A DNA stretch of 15,744 nt from VRUE01 sp963805455 (GCA_963805455.1 CAWDUJ010000008.1:1-15744), one strand, 5' to 3'. Counted from the stretch's first letter, positions 6,632-13,656 are shown. The notes: generated by a model not told the origin, from the sequence alone. Translations and numbers: made by a program.

Positions 6632-7930
6632 GTGTCATCCCACCGAGCTCACCGCACCCCCGGACGCCACACTCTTTGGAGGCTCGCCAAGCGCCGCCCG
6701 CTGCTGCTCCGTGGGGGAGCGGCGGCGGCACTGCTCGCCGTGGTCGGGCCGGGCCTCCTCGCCGGCCTCTCCGACGACGACCCAGCCGGCATCACCACCT
6801 ACTCGATCCTAGGCGCGAAGTACGGCTACGAGCTGCTCTGGGTCCTGGCGCTCTCGACCGCGGCGCTGATCGTCTTCCACGAGCTCGGCGTCCGACTCGG
6901 CATTGTGACCGGCAAAGGGCTGCTGACGCTGGTCCGCGAGCGCCACGGCCAGGGGGCCGCCGCGGTCGTCCTGGCCGCTCTCGTGATCGCCAATACCGGC
7001 ACCCTCTGTGCCGAGTTCGCCGGCGTCGCCGCCGGCATGGACCTGCTTGGCGGCATGAGTCGCTACCTCAGCGTGCCGCTCGCGGCGATCGGTGTCTCGG
7101 CCCTCGTCCTGCGCGAGAATTTCCGCCACGTCGAGCACTTCCTGCTCGCGCTGAGCTCGGTCTTCGTCGCCTACATCGTCTCCGGGCTCCTTGCGCATCC
7201 CGACTGGGGCGCCGCCGCGAAGGGGCTGGTCGTGCCCAGCCTGCCGCTGACCCGGGAGGCGCTGCTCGTCGCCGTTGCCACGGTCGGCACCACCCTCGCC
7301 CCCTGGGGCCTTGCCTTCATCCAGTCCTACGCAGTCGACAAGCAACTGCGTGTCAAGGACCTCCGGTACGAGCGCGTCGATGTGATCGTCGGGGCCCTGC
7401 TGACTGGCGTGATCGGGCTGTTCGTGGTCGTGGCCTGCGCCGCGACCCTGCATCCCGCCGGGATCGAGGTCGAAGAGGCGCGAGACGCCGCGCAGGCGCT
7501 CGAACCGCTCGCCGGGAGCCTCGCCGCGACGCTTTTCGGGCTGGGCTTTCTCGGCGCGGCGCTGCTCGCCGCTGCGATCGTCCCCCTCTCGACCGCCTAC
7601 TCCATAACCGAGACGCTCGGCCGCCGCCGTGACCTCAACGACACCTTCGCCGAGGCGCGGGCGTTCTATCTCAGCTTCGGAGCCGTCGTGCTCGTCGCCG
7701 CCGCGATCGTGCTGATACCCGGCGCGCCGCTGGTCCAGATCCTCTTCCTGACCCAGGCGCTGAACGCGGTCCTCCTCCTGGTCATCCTTCCCTTCATCCG
7801 CTCACTGGCCAAGGACCATCAGCTGATGGGGGATCACGCTCTCGGGCGAGCCGATCGCTGGCTGACTGGCATCACCTTCTGCCTGATCGCGGCCTCGGTC
7901 GTGGCGCTGGGCATTCTCGTCGTGGCCTGA
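6632..7930 (+). CDS. Nramp-like metal transporter with altered metal-site motifs
   Basis: This is a 432-residue polytopic membrane protein with about 11 hydrophobic segments and the Nramp (SLC11) layout. GPGLLAG..SDDDPAGITTY (39-57) is helix 1 and TTLAPWGLAFIQS (220-232) is helix 6. In classical Mn/Fe transporters helix 1 has DPGN and helix 6 has A-x-x-M-P-H-N. Here these read D50-P51-A52-G53 and T220-T-L-A223-P224-W225-G226, so only the Asp is kept. The fold is clear, but Mn2+ uptake should not be assumed: a different ion or a divergent coupling mode is possible. The start is the GTG at 6632; no strong ribosome site is seen and no later in-frame start precedes helix 1. It converges on the ZIP gene with only eight bases between the stops. 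Confidence 0.85.
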   Translation: MSSHRAHRTPGRHTLWRLAKRRPLLLRGGAAAALLAVVGPGLLAGLSDDDPAGITTYSILGAKYGYELLWVLALSTAALIVFHELGVRLGIVTGKGLLTLVRERHGQGAAAVVLAALVIANTGTLCAEFAGVAAGMDLLGGMSRYLSVPLAAIGVSALVLRENFRHVEHFLLALSSVFVAYIVSGLLAHPDWGAAAKGLVVPSLPLTREALLVAVATVGTTLAPWGLAFIQSYAVDKQLRVKDLRYERVDVIVGALLTGVIGLFVVVACAATLHPAGIEVEEARDAAQALEPLAGSLAATLFGLGFLGAALLAAAIVPLSTAYSITETLGRRRDLNDTFAEARAFYLSFGAVVLVAAAIVLIPGAPLVQILFLTQALNAVLLLVILPFIRSLAKDHQLMGDHALGRADRWLTGITFCLIAASVVALGILVVA

Positions 7931-7942
7931 CCGAAAGGTCAG
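7927..7942. terminator. Small hairpin with GAAA loop formed by the two convergent stop codons
   Basis: CTGACC (7927-7932), loop GAAA, GGTCAG (7937-7942) make a perfect 6-bp stem on either strand. The TGA at 7928-7930 ends the Nramp-like gene, and the complement of TCA at 7939-7941 ends the ZIP gene. On the plus strand the loop is a GNRA tetraloop. There is no T-run on either side, so terminator function is possible but unproven. Confidence 0.4.
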
Positions 7943-8679
7943 ACCCCGAGGGCGAAGCTCAGCGCGAGCATTACCGCCGCGCCGACGATCACCCCGGTGC
8001 TCGGCTGCAAGCGCGCCGAGCCCGAGTAGGCCTTCGGCAGCATCTCGACCGCGATCAGGGCCAGCATCGCCCCTGCCGCGAAGGCGAAGGAGAAGGGCAG
8101 CAGGGCTTCGATCTGCTCGACGAGTAGAAAGGCGATAAGGGCGCCGACCGGCTGCGGAGCGCTGGTCGCGACCGCCGCCCAGAACTGGCGTGTCCGGCTG
8201 AATCCCTCCGCCGCCATCGGGATCGCGACGCTTGTTCCCTCGGGAACGTTCTGGATCGCGATCGCGAGGATCACGAAAAGGCTCAGGCCGGCGCGATCGG
8301 AGGCGAAGGCGGTGCCGATCGCGAGGCCCTCGGGAAGGCTGTGGACGAAGAGCACACCGAAGACGAGGGCCGAGGTGCGGGCGCCCGGGCCGGTGTGTCC
8401 CATGAAGCGGGTGTCGGCGTCGAGCCTGCGCCGCGCCACCCCGAGCAGACCGGCACCGGCGAGGAAGCCGAGCACCACCGACGCCGAGGACCCTTCCTCG
8501 GCCGCCGGGACCAGCAGGCCGGCGATCGAGGCGACGCCCATCACGCCCACGGCCAGTCCAAGCAAAAACGGGGTCAGCTGCGCGGCACGCCCGCCGAGGA
8601 AGAACACAGGTATGGCGCCGAGCCCCGTCGCCAGAGCCGTTCCACTGGCGGCGAGCAGAAGGACCACGACGTCGGGCAT
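7939..8679 (-). CDS. ZIP-family divalent metal transporter
   Basis: This is a 246-residue membrane protein with about eight hydrophobic segments, the length of short bacterial ZIPs such as ZupT. Helix 4 has HSLPEG (113-118) and helix 5 has QNVPEG (143-148). The usual pair is HNxPEG/HNxPEG, so helix 4 has Ser for Asn and helix 5 has Gln for His, while both Glu are kept. ZIPs import Zn2+, Fe2+ or similar into the cytoplasm. A soluble, acidic-to-basic loop between helices 3 and 4 (about 82-102) contains HTGPG and may bind metal. The ATG at 8679 has no ribosome site; a TAGGTT lies exactly six bases upstream, which would place transcription start at the ATG (leaderless). Confidence 0.88.
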   Translation of the reverse strand: MPDVVVLLLAASGTALATGLGAIPVFFLGGRAAQLTPFLLGLAVGVMGVASIAGLLVPAAEEGSSASVVLGFLAGAGLLGVARRRLDADTRFMGHTGPGARTSALVFGVLFVHSLPEGLAIGTAFASDRAGLSLFVILAIAIQNVPEGTSVAIPMAAEGFSRTRQFWAAVATSAPQPVGALIAFLLVEQIEALLPFSFAFAAGAMLALIAVEMLPKAYSGSARLQPSTGVIVGAAVMLALSFALGV

Positions 8680-8685
8680 CGACGA

Positions 8686-8691
8686 AACCTA
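8686..8691 (-). promoter_or_regulatory. -10-like TAGGTT six bases before the ZIP start codon
   Basis: TAGGTT on the minus strand, with six bases between it and the ATG, is the spacing expected for a leaderless transcript. The same hexamer precedes the carboxyltransferase gene. No good -35 box is visible. Confidence 0.4.
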
Positions 8692-8749
8692 GCCGCGGGA
8701 CCCGAGGGAGAGCTAGCGGCATCGGCCGGTACCAACCTCGGCGCGCCGC

Positions 8750-9508
8750 TCAGACACCGCCGGTGAAGTCGAGGATCGCGTTCGTAACCGTGGCCGGGTC
8801 GTCGCTCATCGGGACGTGACCGAGCCCCTGGAACTTGATCCAGTCCGCGTCCGGCAGCAGGCGCCTCATCCTCGCGTAGTGGCCGGGCCCGTGGAAGAGC
8901 CGGTCCTCGGTGGCGAGCGCAATCCTCACCGGGCAGTCGACCTCGGACAGCTCGATGCCGGCCGCAACCTCGAGGATCCCGGGCACGAAGCGGGCCTGGA
9001 TCTGGCAGTTCGCCGCGGCTTCCATCGTCGCCAGCGCCAATGCCGGGCCCAACCGGCGCGGGCGGGAAACCGCGTCACGGAAGGCAAGCGCCCGCAGCCG
9101 GGGCCGGCGCGCGATCGTCTCCAGCCACGGCCGGGCCAGGCCCAGAGTCACCTCGTTGCGCCGGAAGAGGCGGGCCAGGGCCGGCAGCTCGGTGCTTCCA
9201 GCCTCCCAGCCGCCGGCGGGGCAGAGGGCGACGACCGAGAGCGCCCTTCCCCTTATCGCCAGCTCGAGGCTCAGCCAGCCGCCCATCGAGTTGCCGACCA
9301 GGTGGGCGCGCTCGATGCCCTCCGCGTCGAGCTGGCGCTCGAGGACGTCCACCATCTCCAGGAAGTCGGTCCCCTCTTCGGCCGGGAGCGTGGGACCGCC
9401 GTGGTGCCACGCCGCCGTCGGGGCAAAGATCGAGTGGCGCGCCTCCAGCGCTGGCAGAACCGGCGTCCAGGCGCGCCAGCAGTTGCTGAAGCCGTGCAGC
9501 AGGACCAT
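8750..9508 (-). CDS. Alpha/beta-fold hydrolase
   Basis: This is a 252-residue predicted serine hydrolase. The protein opens directly with MVLLHGF, the oxyanion-hole HGF. The nucleophile elbow is GNSMGG (72-77, S74), the acid is probably the Asp in ATEDRLF and the base the His in GLGHVPMSDDP, so the triad is complete. A helical cap lies between (about 100-180). The reaction could be esterase, lactonase or C-C hydrolase; the sequence does not say. Family members usually have 20-30 residues before HGF. Here the same frame upstream of the ATG reads LRPAYRGGSGEP, a good match to that missing segment, but contains no ATG, GTG or TTG back into the preceding gene. GGTGA just before the ATG could serve as ribosome site. 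It lies 44 bases after the exported-protein gene on the same strand. Confidence 0.85.
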   Translation of the reverse strand: MVLLHGFSNCWRAWTPVLPALEARHSIFAPTAAWHHGGPTLPAEEGTDFLEMVDVLERQLDAEGIERAHLVGNSMGGWLSLELAIRGRALSVVALCPAGGWEAGSTELPALARLFRRNEVTLGLARPWLETIARRPRLRALAFRDAVSRPRRLGPALALATMEAAANCQIQARFVPGILEVAAGIELSEVDCPVRIALATEDRLFHGPGHYARMRRLLPDADWIKFQGLGHVPMSDDPATVTNAILDFTGGV

Positions 9509-9552
9509 CGGCTCACCGCTGCCGCCGCGGTAAGCCGGCCTGAGCGAAGGGG

Positions 9553-10596
9553 CTATTTCGCCTTTTTCCTCTTTTTCGGCGCCGCGATCCTGAACGAGGT
9601 GACCTGGGTGGTCACGTTTCCGGCCACGTCGGTGGCGGTGAGGGTCAGTCGATAGCTGCCGGGCTTCAGTTTCCTCGGGATCGCGACCTGGTGGGCGCCG
9701 ACCGTGCCGGTGCCGCTGAAGGCGCCGCCGACCGGGGTGAACCGGCTACATGCCTTCTTGCCTTTGTTGCCCCGCCTCTGCTTGACGCATTTCTTTCCGA
9801 CCTTTCGACCCTTCGACTTCTTCTCGACCCTGAGGCTGACTGTCGCGGCCTCGGCGAGCCTGTAGGAGACCTTCCCGTGGACGACCTTGAGCCCGTTGAC
9901 CCCGGGTGGCGTGGTGTCGCAGGGGCCCTGGGTCGTCGCCTGGGTCGGGCACTGGTCCTGGGTCTCGTCGCCGAACCCGTCGTTGTCGGCGTCGGGCTCG
10001 ATCGTCGCCTGGACCTGGAGTTCGTTCTGGACTTCGGTGGAGCCTCGCTGACCGGCTCCTTCGACCAGCGGCGGCGCGAACATGTAGCTGCGCTTATCGC
10101 CGTTCGAGTTGTAGATGATGCCGATCGATTTGGTGATGTCGACGGCCAGCTGCTGACCAGCTGTTACCGGGACCCGGCCGTTCACCTCGGTGATCGGCGA
10201 TTCCGGTGATTCGGTCGGCTGGATCGTGACCGTCGGCCCGGTCCCGGCCGACGTGGCAAGGGCGTTTTCGAGGTCCATCGGGTTCGGAAGGGTGAGGTTC
10301 GCGACCCGGAAGGTGATCTGCCCCGGTGCTTCGACGGCGAACGCGTTGGTCCTGAACTTGGTGATGACCCCGCTGACCGGCGCCCCCCCCGAGTAGGGGT
10401 CGCCTTCCGGGGGGGCCGAGTGGATCCGGGCGACGATCGTGCACGTGCCGACCGCGTCGCAGCTGTTTTCCGTCGGTTCGTTTTTCAGCTGGCTGCCGAA
10501 GGTCGTCGCCGCCTGACCCGCGGCGGGAAGCAGCAGCAGTGCCGCGGCCACGGCGCTCAGCGCCAATGCCGTCAAACGCCTACTCGACTTGGACAT
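9553..10596 (-). CDS. Exported protein with calcium-loop module and basic C-terminal domain
   Basis: This is a 347-residue secreted protein. The signal peptide is MSKSSRRLTALALSAVAAAL and onward, cleaved near GQA-A (about residue 29). Residues 30-198 form a beta-rich domain with one Cys pair (C46, C52). Residues 200-216 read EPDADNDGFGDETQDQC, a DxDxDGxGD calcium loop like thrombospondin type-3 repeats. Residues 229-338 are a beta-sandwich ending in LKPGSYRLTLTATDVAGN, with a strongly basic loop between C270 and C283 (Cys-x12-Cys). The whole arrangement is common in Thermoleophilia and its function is unknown. A Lys-rich tail (KKRKKAK) ends the protein. Start ATG 10596 has AGGAG six bases upstream; the frame continues upstream but into the previous gene. 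The C-terminal domain is paralogous to that of the preceding gene. Confidence 0.85.
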   Translation of the reverse strand: MSKSSRRLTALALSAVAAALLLLPAAGQAATTFGSQLKNEPTENSCDAVGTCTIVARIHSAPPEGDPYSGGAPVSGVITKFRTNAFAVEAPGQITFRVANLTLPNPMDLENALATSAGTGPTVTIQPTESPESPITEVNGRVPVTAGQQLAVDITKSIGIIYNSNGDKRSYMFAPPLVEGAGQRGSTEVQNELQVQATIEPDADNDGFGDETQDQCPTQATTQGPCDTTPPGVNGLKVVHGKVSYRLAEAATVSLRVEKKSKGRKVGKKCVKQRRGNKGKKACSRFTPVGGAFSGTGTVGAHQVAIPRKLKPGSYRLTLTATDVAGNVTTQVTSFRIAAPKKRKKAK

Positions 10597-10624
10597 TCGG
10601 ACTCCTCTCGAGAATCGGATTTGC

Positions 10625-12310
10625 TCAGCCCGCGACGATCTTGAACGTGGGCCCGTTGCGGGACGCCCTGTTGCCGGCAGCGTCACGGGCACCGACTACG
10701 ACCCTATAGCCGCCGAGCGACAGTCTCCGGGTTTTGGTCAGCAGACCCTGGAAGCGGACCCTGTTCTTGCCGGCCTTGGCGTCGGCATTGATGCTGCCGG
10801 CGTTGACATAACGGGTGCATTTCGGGTGACTCTTGTTGCCGCCCGTCCGTTTGACGCAATTCCTGCCAGACCTTCGCCCGGATCCCCGTCGCTGGAAGGT
10901 GAGGGTCGCGCGCGCTGCCTCGCTGAGGCGGAAGGAGATCGTGGTCCCGACCGGCGCCTTCGAGATCTTCGCCAGGCCGTTGCCGAGGCGCCATTTCTTG
11001 GCCGAGACGCTGATTCCCGAGATCGACGGCGGCGTCCTGTCGCCCGACGCCGATTTCTGGCCGACCTGGATCGTGACGCTCGTCGGCACGGCTTCGGAGG
11101 TCCCGTCGGTCCCGGTATAGGTGAACGCGTCGGACCCCTGGAAGTCTTTGTTTGGCGTGTAGATGACCTTGCCGTCATCCGAGAGGCCGCCAATCGTCCC
11201 GTGCGACGGTCCCGTCACGATTTCGAGCGCGTCCGATTCGAGCGGCGTCGGGGTCGGCGGTTCTTTCCCGAAGCCGAAGTCCGGGTCGGTGCAGGAGAGT
11301 TTGATTGTCGTGAACTGGTTGACCCCGATCTGGGCAAGCTTCGGATCGCACTTCGGCGAGAAGTTCGTGGCCCAATCTGAGTTGCCGTCGAAGTGTTCCG
11401 GGGCTTTCCAGGTGCCGGGGACGCTCTGGATGTTTCCGCTGGTATCGCGCAGGGTGAGGTCGCCGGCCCCGAAGACACCCTGCGTGTAGAGGATCTCCGA
11501 CCCGTCCGGCGACCAGACGCAGTTGATGCTCCCGCCCGTGGTGGTGGAGAAGGGCGTCACGAGGCCACCGTTGACGCTGACGAGTTGGATCGTCGCCGTG
11601 TTGTTCATCGGCCCGCGCAGGAAGCAGAGGGTTTTTCCATCCGGCGAGAGGGAGGGCTGCCAGTCGTCGCTTTCCCCACTCGTGATTTGGACTTCAAGGG
11701 AATCGGCTGAGACGGGGTTGATCTTGTAGAGGTCTCGTTGTTTTCCCGATTCGCCGCGGTTGTAGTAGAGGGTGTTTCCGTCGGGGCTCCAGACTGGCCG
11801 TTCCTCAACCGTCCCCGCATTGTCGGTAACCCGGACCGGTGCGGTTTCCGGTTCAACGCCCATGACCCAGAGGTCGCCTTCCGCCCCGTAGGCGATCTTC
11901 GTGCCGTCGGGCGACCAGGAGGGGCGATCCAGCCCTGTGGTCGGGGGAACCATTTCGGTCTGGCTGCCCGTCCGCAGGTCCAATATCCAGAGGGCGTAGC
12001 TGGTGCCGGAACCGCCCGCGTAGGCGATCCGGGTGTGATCGGGCGACCAGTTCGGCTGACGGTGCCGGACTGTTTCTCCTTCGGGCTTCGTCGTGACCTG
12101 AACGGGCGTGCCCCCGGGAAAATCGGTCACGTAGATTCTTGCCCCGGCGTCCCCGGCATTCATTTCAGAGAGCCCCACGGCCGGCACGCGGCCGCTGGTG
12201 AACGCGATCTTCCCCGGGGGCCCAGGGATGAACGTCGCCGTGCTGACGGCGGGAGTTGCGGAGAGCGCGAGCGCTGAGATGGCGCCTGTGAGGGCGAGGC
12301 GGCGCAGCAT
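10625..12310 (-). CDS. Exported TolB-like propeller with Ig-like and basic C-terminal domains
   Basis: This is a 561-residue secreted protein. The signal peptide occupies about residues 1-25 (MLRRLALTGAISALALSATP, then AVSTA). A beta-propeller of PD40/TolB type covers about 30-300, with blade motifs starting near 88 (NWSPDHTRIAY), 131 (SWSPDGTKIAY), 173 (VWSPDGNTLYY), 211 (LSPDGKTLCF) and 265 (VWSPDGSEILY). Residues 330-416 are a cadherin/Ig-like domain (VIYTPNKDFQGSDAFTYTGT and VTIQV). Residues 427-561 match the C-terminal domain of the next gene: RLSEAARATL, Cys485-x12-Cys498 with basic loop, and YRVVVGARDAAGN. Probable role is binding at the cell surface; no enzyme motif is seen. No ribosome site precedes ATG 12310; a TAGCGT ends 9 bases upstream. 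It is followed by the next exported gene after 28 bases, so both are likely in one transcript. Confidence 0.87.
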   Translation of the reverse strand: MLRRLALTGAISALALSATPAVSTATFIPGPPGKIAFTSGRVPAVGLSEMNAGDAGARIYVTDFPGGTPVQVTTKPEGETVRHRQPNWSPDHTRIAYAGGSGTSYALWILDLRTGSQTEMVPPTTGLDRPSWSPDGTKIAYGAEGDLWVMGVEPETAPVRVTDNAGTVEERPVWSPDGNTLYYNRGESGKQRDLYKINPVSADSLEVQITSGESDDWQPSLSPDGKTLCFLRGPMNNTATIQLVSVNGGLVTPFSTTTGGSINCVWSPDGSEILYTQGVFGAGDLTLRDTSGNIQSVPGTWKAPEHFDGNSDWATNFSPKCDPKLAQIGVNQFTTIKLSCTDPDFGFGKEPPTPTPLESDALEIVTGPSHGTIGGLSDDGKVIYTPNKDFQGSDAFTYTGTDGTSEAVPTSVTIQVGQKSASGDRTPPSISGISVSAKKWRLGNGLAKISKAPVGTTISFRLSEAARATLTFQRRGSGRRSGRNCVKRTGGNKSHPKCTRYVNAGSINADAKAGKNRVRFQGLLTKTRRLSLGGYRVVVGARDAAGNRASRNGPTFKIVAG

Positions 12311-12401
12311 CGTCGCCCGACGCTACATCAGATTCGGGTAGGGGCTTCCAGTTTTGGACTTGAGAACGGGATGCCAGTACCCAAAATCCGAACTGCTTGC
12401 C

Positions 12402-12719
12402 TCAACCCGCTGCTCGGTCGAAGGCGGCGGCGAGCGCGTCCGCTGTCTCCTCGCCGCCCACGGGTGCCTCGATGGCGAGCTCCAGCTCGGTCCCCTGCTC
12501 CACCAGATTGATCTTGAGGAACGAGCAGCACTCCCGCTCGGCGCTGACGATCTCTTCCAGCCGGACCCTGGTTTGGGCGTCGACTGTGAAGCGCAGAATG
12601 TGCCGGCCGGCGACCTGCTCGCGGGAAAGGAGGCCGGCGCTCCCCACCTCGGCGGCTTCCGCCAGGCGCGCATCCAGCGCGTTTCGGTCGAGTGAGCAGG
12701 CATTCGGCGGTTCGGTCAT
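12402..12719 (-). CDS. Small cytosolic protein with Cys-Cys motif, divergent from MerR gene
   Basis: This is a 105-residue protein with no signal or membrane segment. Features: C8 (NACSLD), then a helical stretch (9-35), then a ferredoxin-like alternation ILRFTVDAQTRVRLEEIV (41-58), followed by SAERECCSFLKINL (C64-C65) and a strand LELAIEAP. I recognise it as a type of small protein (ACSL..., ERxCCxFL) often found next to MerR-family or heavy-metal genes in Actinobacteria; function is not established. The three Cys may bind metal or take part in thiol chemistry (inference). The start at ATG 12719 is chosen because the frame upstream to the TTG at 12764 lies inside the shared promoter dyad. 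The divergent layout suggests control by the neighbouring MerR protein. Confidence 0.75.
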   Translation of the reverse strand: MTEPPNACSLDRNALDARLAEAAEVGSAGLLSREQVAGRHILRFTVDAQTRVRLEEIVSAERECCSFLKINLVEQGTELELAIEAPVGGEETADALAAAFDRAAG

Positions 12720-12749
12720 GGATCGGTACTCGGGGTCGGGTGCGCCGCT

Positions 12750-12780
12750 ACTGTTGAACCTCAACCCAGGTTCAGGTCAA
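12750..12780. promoter_or_regulatory. MerR-type divergent promoter/operator
   Basis: ACCTCAACC (12758-12766), spacer CA, GGTTCAGGT (12769-12777) form a 9-bp dyad with one central mismatch. On the minus strand TTGACC (12780-12775) is a good -35, and 19 bases later AACAGT (12755-12750) is the best -10. A long 19-base spacer containing a dyad is the hallmark of promoters remodelled by MerR-family activators. Direction fits the Cys-Cys protein gene. The dyad also lies just before the MerR gene's ribosome site, allowing autoregulation. Confidence 0.6.
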
Positions 12781-12790
12781 GGGGGTCTCG

Positions 12791-13180
12791 GTGGCGGAAG
12801 CGGAGCTGAGCATCGGAGAGGTGGCGGAACGGGCAGGCATTAACGTCTCCGCGATCCGCTTCTACGAGCGCGAGGGGCTCCTCCCGGCGGCCGAGCGCGT
12901 GCGTGGGCAGCGGCGCTTCACCGAGGAGGCGGTCGGGCGGCTTGGAATCATCGGCGTCGCCAAGCAGGCCGGGTTCTCACTGGAGGAGATCCGGACGCTG
13001 CTGAGCGCCACCGATCACGGCTCGCCCGCCCACGAGCAGCTGCGGGCGCTCTCAGCTCAGAAGCTGCCGGAGGTCGAAGCGCTGATCCAGCAGGCGGAGA
13101 CGATGCGCGGCTGGCTGATCGCCGCGGGGGCTTGCGAGTGCGAATCGCTCGAGGGCTGCCCCCTGTTCAGGGCTGCTTGA
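12791..13180 (+). CDS. MerR-family regulator with SoxR-like, three-Cys C-terminal motif
   Basis: This is a 129-residue regulator. The N-terminal winged helix is LSIGEVAERAGINVSAIRFY (6-25) followed by EREGLLP, which is diagnostic of MerR. A dimerisation coiled coil runs about 78-110. The sensor end has C115-x-C117-x5-C123 followed by PLF. SoxR carries C-x2-C-x-C-x5-C-PL around its [2Fe-2S] cluster. The spacing here matches the last three Cys, but the first position is Ala112. It may therefore bind a metal, an incomplete cluster with another ligand, or respond to thiol oxidation. Start GTG 12791 follows AAGGGGG (12779-12785). It is divergent from the Cys-Cys protein gene, with the dyad promoter between them. 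Confidence 0.87.
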   Translation: MAEAELSIGEVAERAGINVSAIRFYEREGLLPAAERVRGQRRFTEEAVGRLGIIGVAKQAGFSLEEIRTLLSATDHGSPAHEQLRALSAQKLPEVEALIQQAETMRGWLIAAGACECESLEGCPLFRAA

Positions 13181-13518
13181 AGGCTTCGAGCGTGAGGCTG
13201 GTCGAGCACCCGCTCTGGGTGTGTCCTTCCGCCCCGGTTGCCGAGAGGCTGGCGCCGGCCACTTCGACGATCAGTTGGCCGGTCGTGGCCCCGAGGTGAC
13301 CGTGAATCGTCTGGGGCAGGAACAGGTGGATCGTGTGTGAGCAGCGGCGGCCCGGAAGATCTAAGAACCCAGATTGGACCCGAAGACGATGCGGCGCTCG
13401 CATTCAGCGCAAACGGATTCGATTACGCCACCTTCATCGTGGTGCGCCTGACGAGTGGCGATCGCGGGATGAAGGTCAGATCGTCTGGATCAGCATCGGC
13501 TGATCGCGGTGCGAGTAG
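13167..13518 (-). pseudogene. Remnant of a degraded gene (frame-broken)
   Basis: On the minus strand, 13167-13340 encodes a protein-like C-terminus (TIHLFLPQTIHGHLGATTGQ, then LIVEVAGASLSATGAEGH) with very high GC third positions and a proper TGA. Its frame upstream reaches ATG 13403, but that part (MRAPHRLRVQSGF) looks non-coding and is preceded directly by TGA. In another frame, DADPDDLTFIPRSPLVRRTT (about 13440-13500) runs to a TAA at 13423-13425, after which the same frame reads SNPFALNASAASSSGPIWVL. This pattern suggests one gene broken by a nonsense change and a frameshift, or chance. The gene family is not recognised. The terminal 14 bases overlap the end of the MerR gene. Confidence 0.35.
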
Positions 13519-13570
13519 TGCGGGCGGAGGGACTTGAACCCCCACGAGCCGAAGCTCACCAGGACCTAAA
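13519..13570 (-). other. 3' fragment of tRNA-Leu(TAG), probable attachment site (attR)
   Basis: Minus-strand reading gives an intact tRNA 3' half: anticodon loop TTTAGGT (13570-13564, anticodon TAG), CCTGG, a long variable arm with GAGC-TTCG-GCTC, T-arm GGGGG-TTCAAGT-CCCTC, acceptor CGCCCGC and discriminator A. The 5' half is absent: upstream bases cannot form the acceptor, D-arm or full anticodon stem (only the two pairs nearest the loop fit, at 13571-13572). Tyrosine integrases commonly recombine within tRNA 3' halves and leave exactly such a copy. By that geometry the inserted DNA lies to the right of 13570 and resident chromosome to the left. No integrase is in view. Confidence 0.68.
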
Positions 13571-13590
13571 CCGCGAGCGTGCCGCCGCTC

Positions 13591-13610
13591 CTGCGCCTTC
13601 CTGCGCCTCC
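13591..13610 (+). repeat. Two tandem 10-bp repeats
   Basis: CTGCGCCTTC and CTGCGCCTCC follow each other with one mismatch, about 20 bases from the tRNA-Leu fragment, on the presumed element side. Confidence 0.5.
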
Positions 13611-13656
13611 GAATGCGGATTCTCGCGGTTTCCGGCGTCCCCGCCAGATGCAGGAA

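Noticed and set aside
7802..8722. 306-codon minus-strand frame overlapping the ZIP gene
   Set aside because: It is an Arg-rich shadow in another frame on the same strand; the ZIP frame has both metal motifs and membrane helices.
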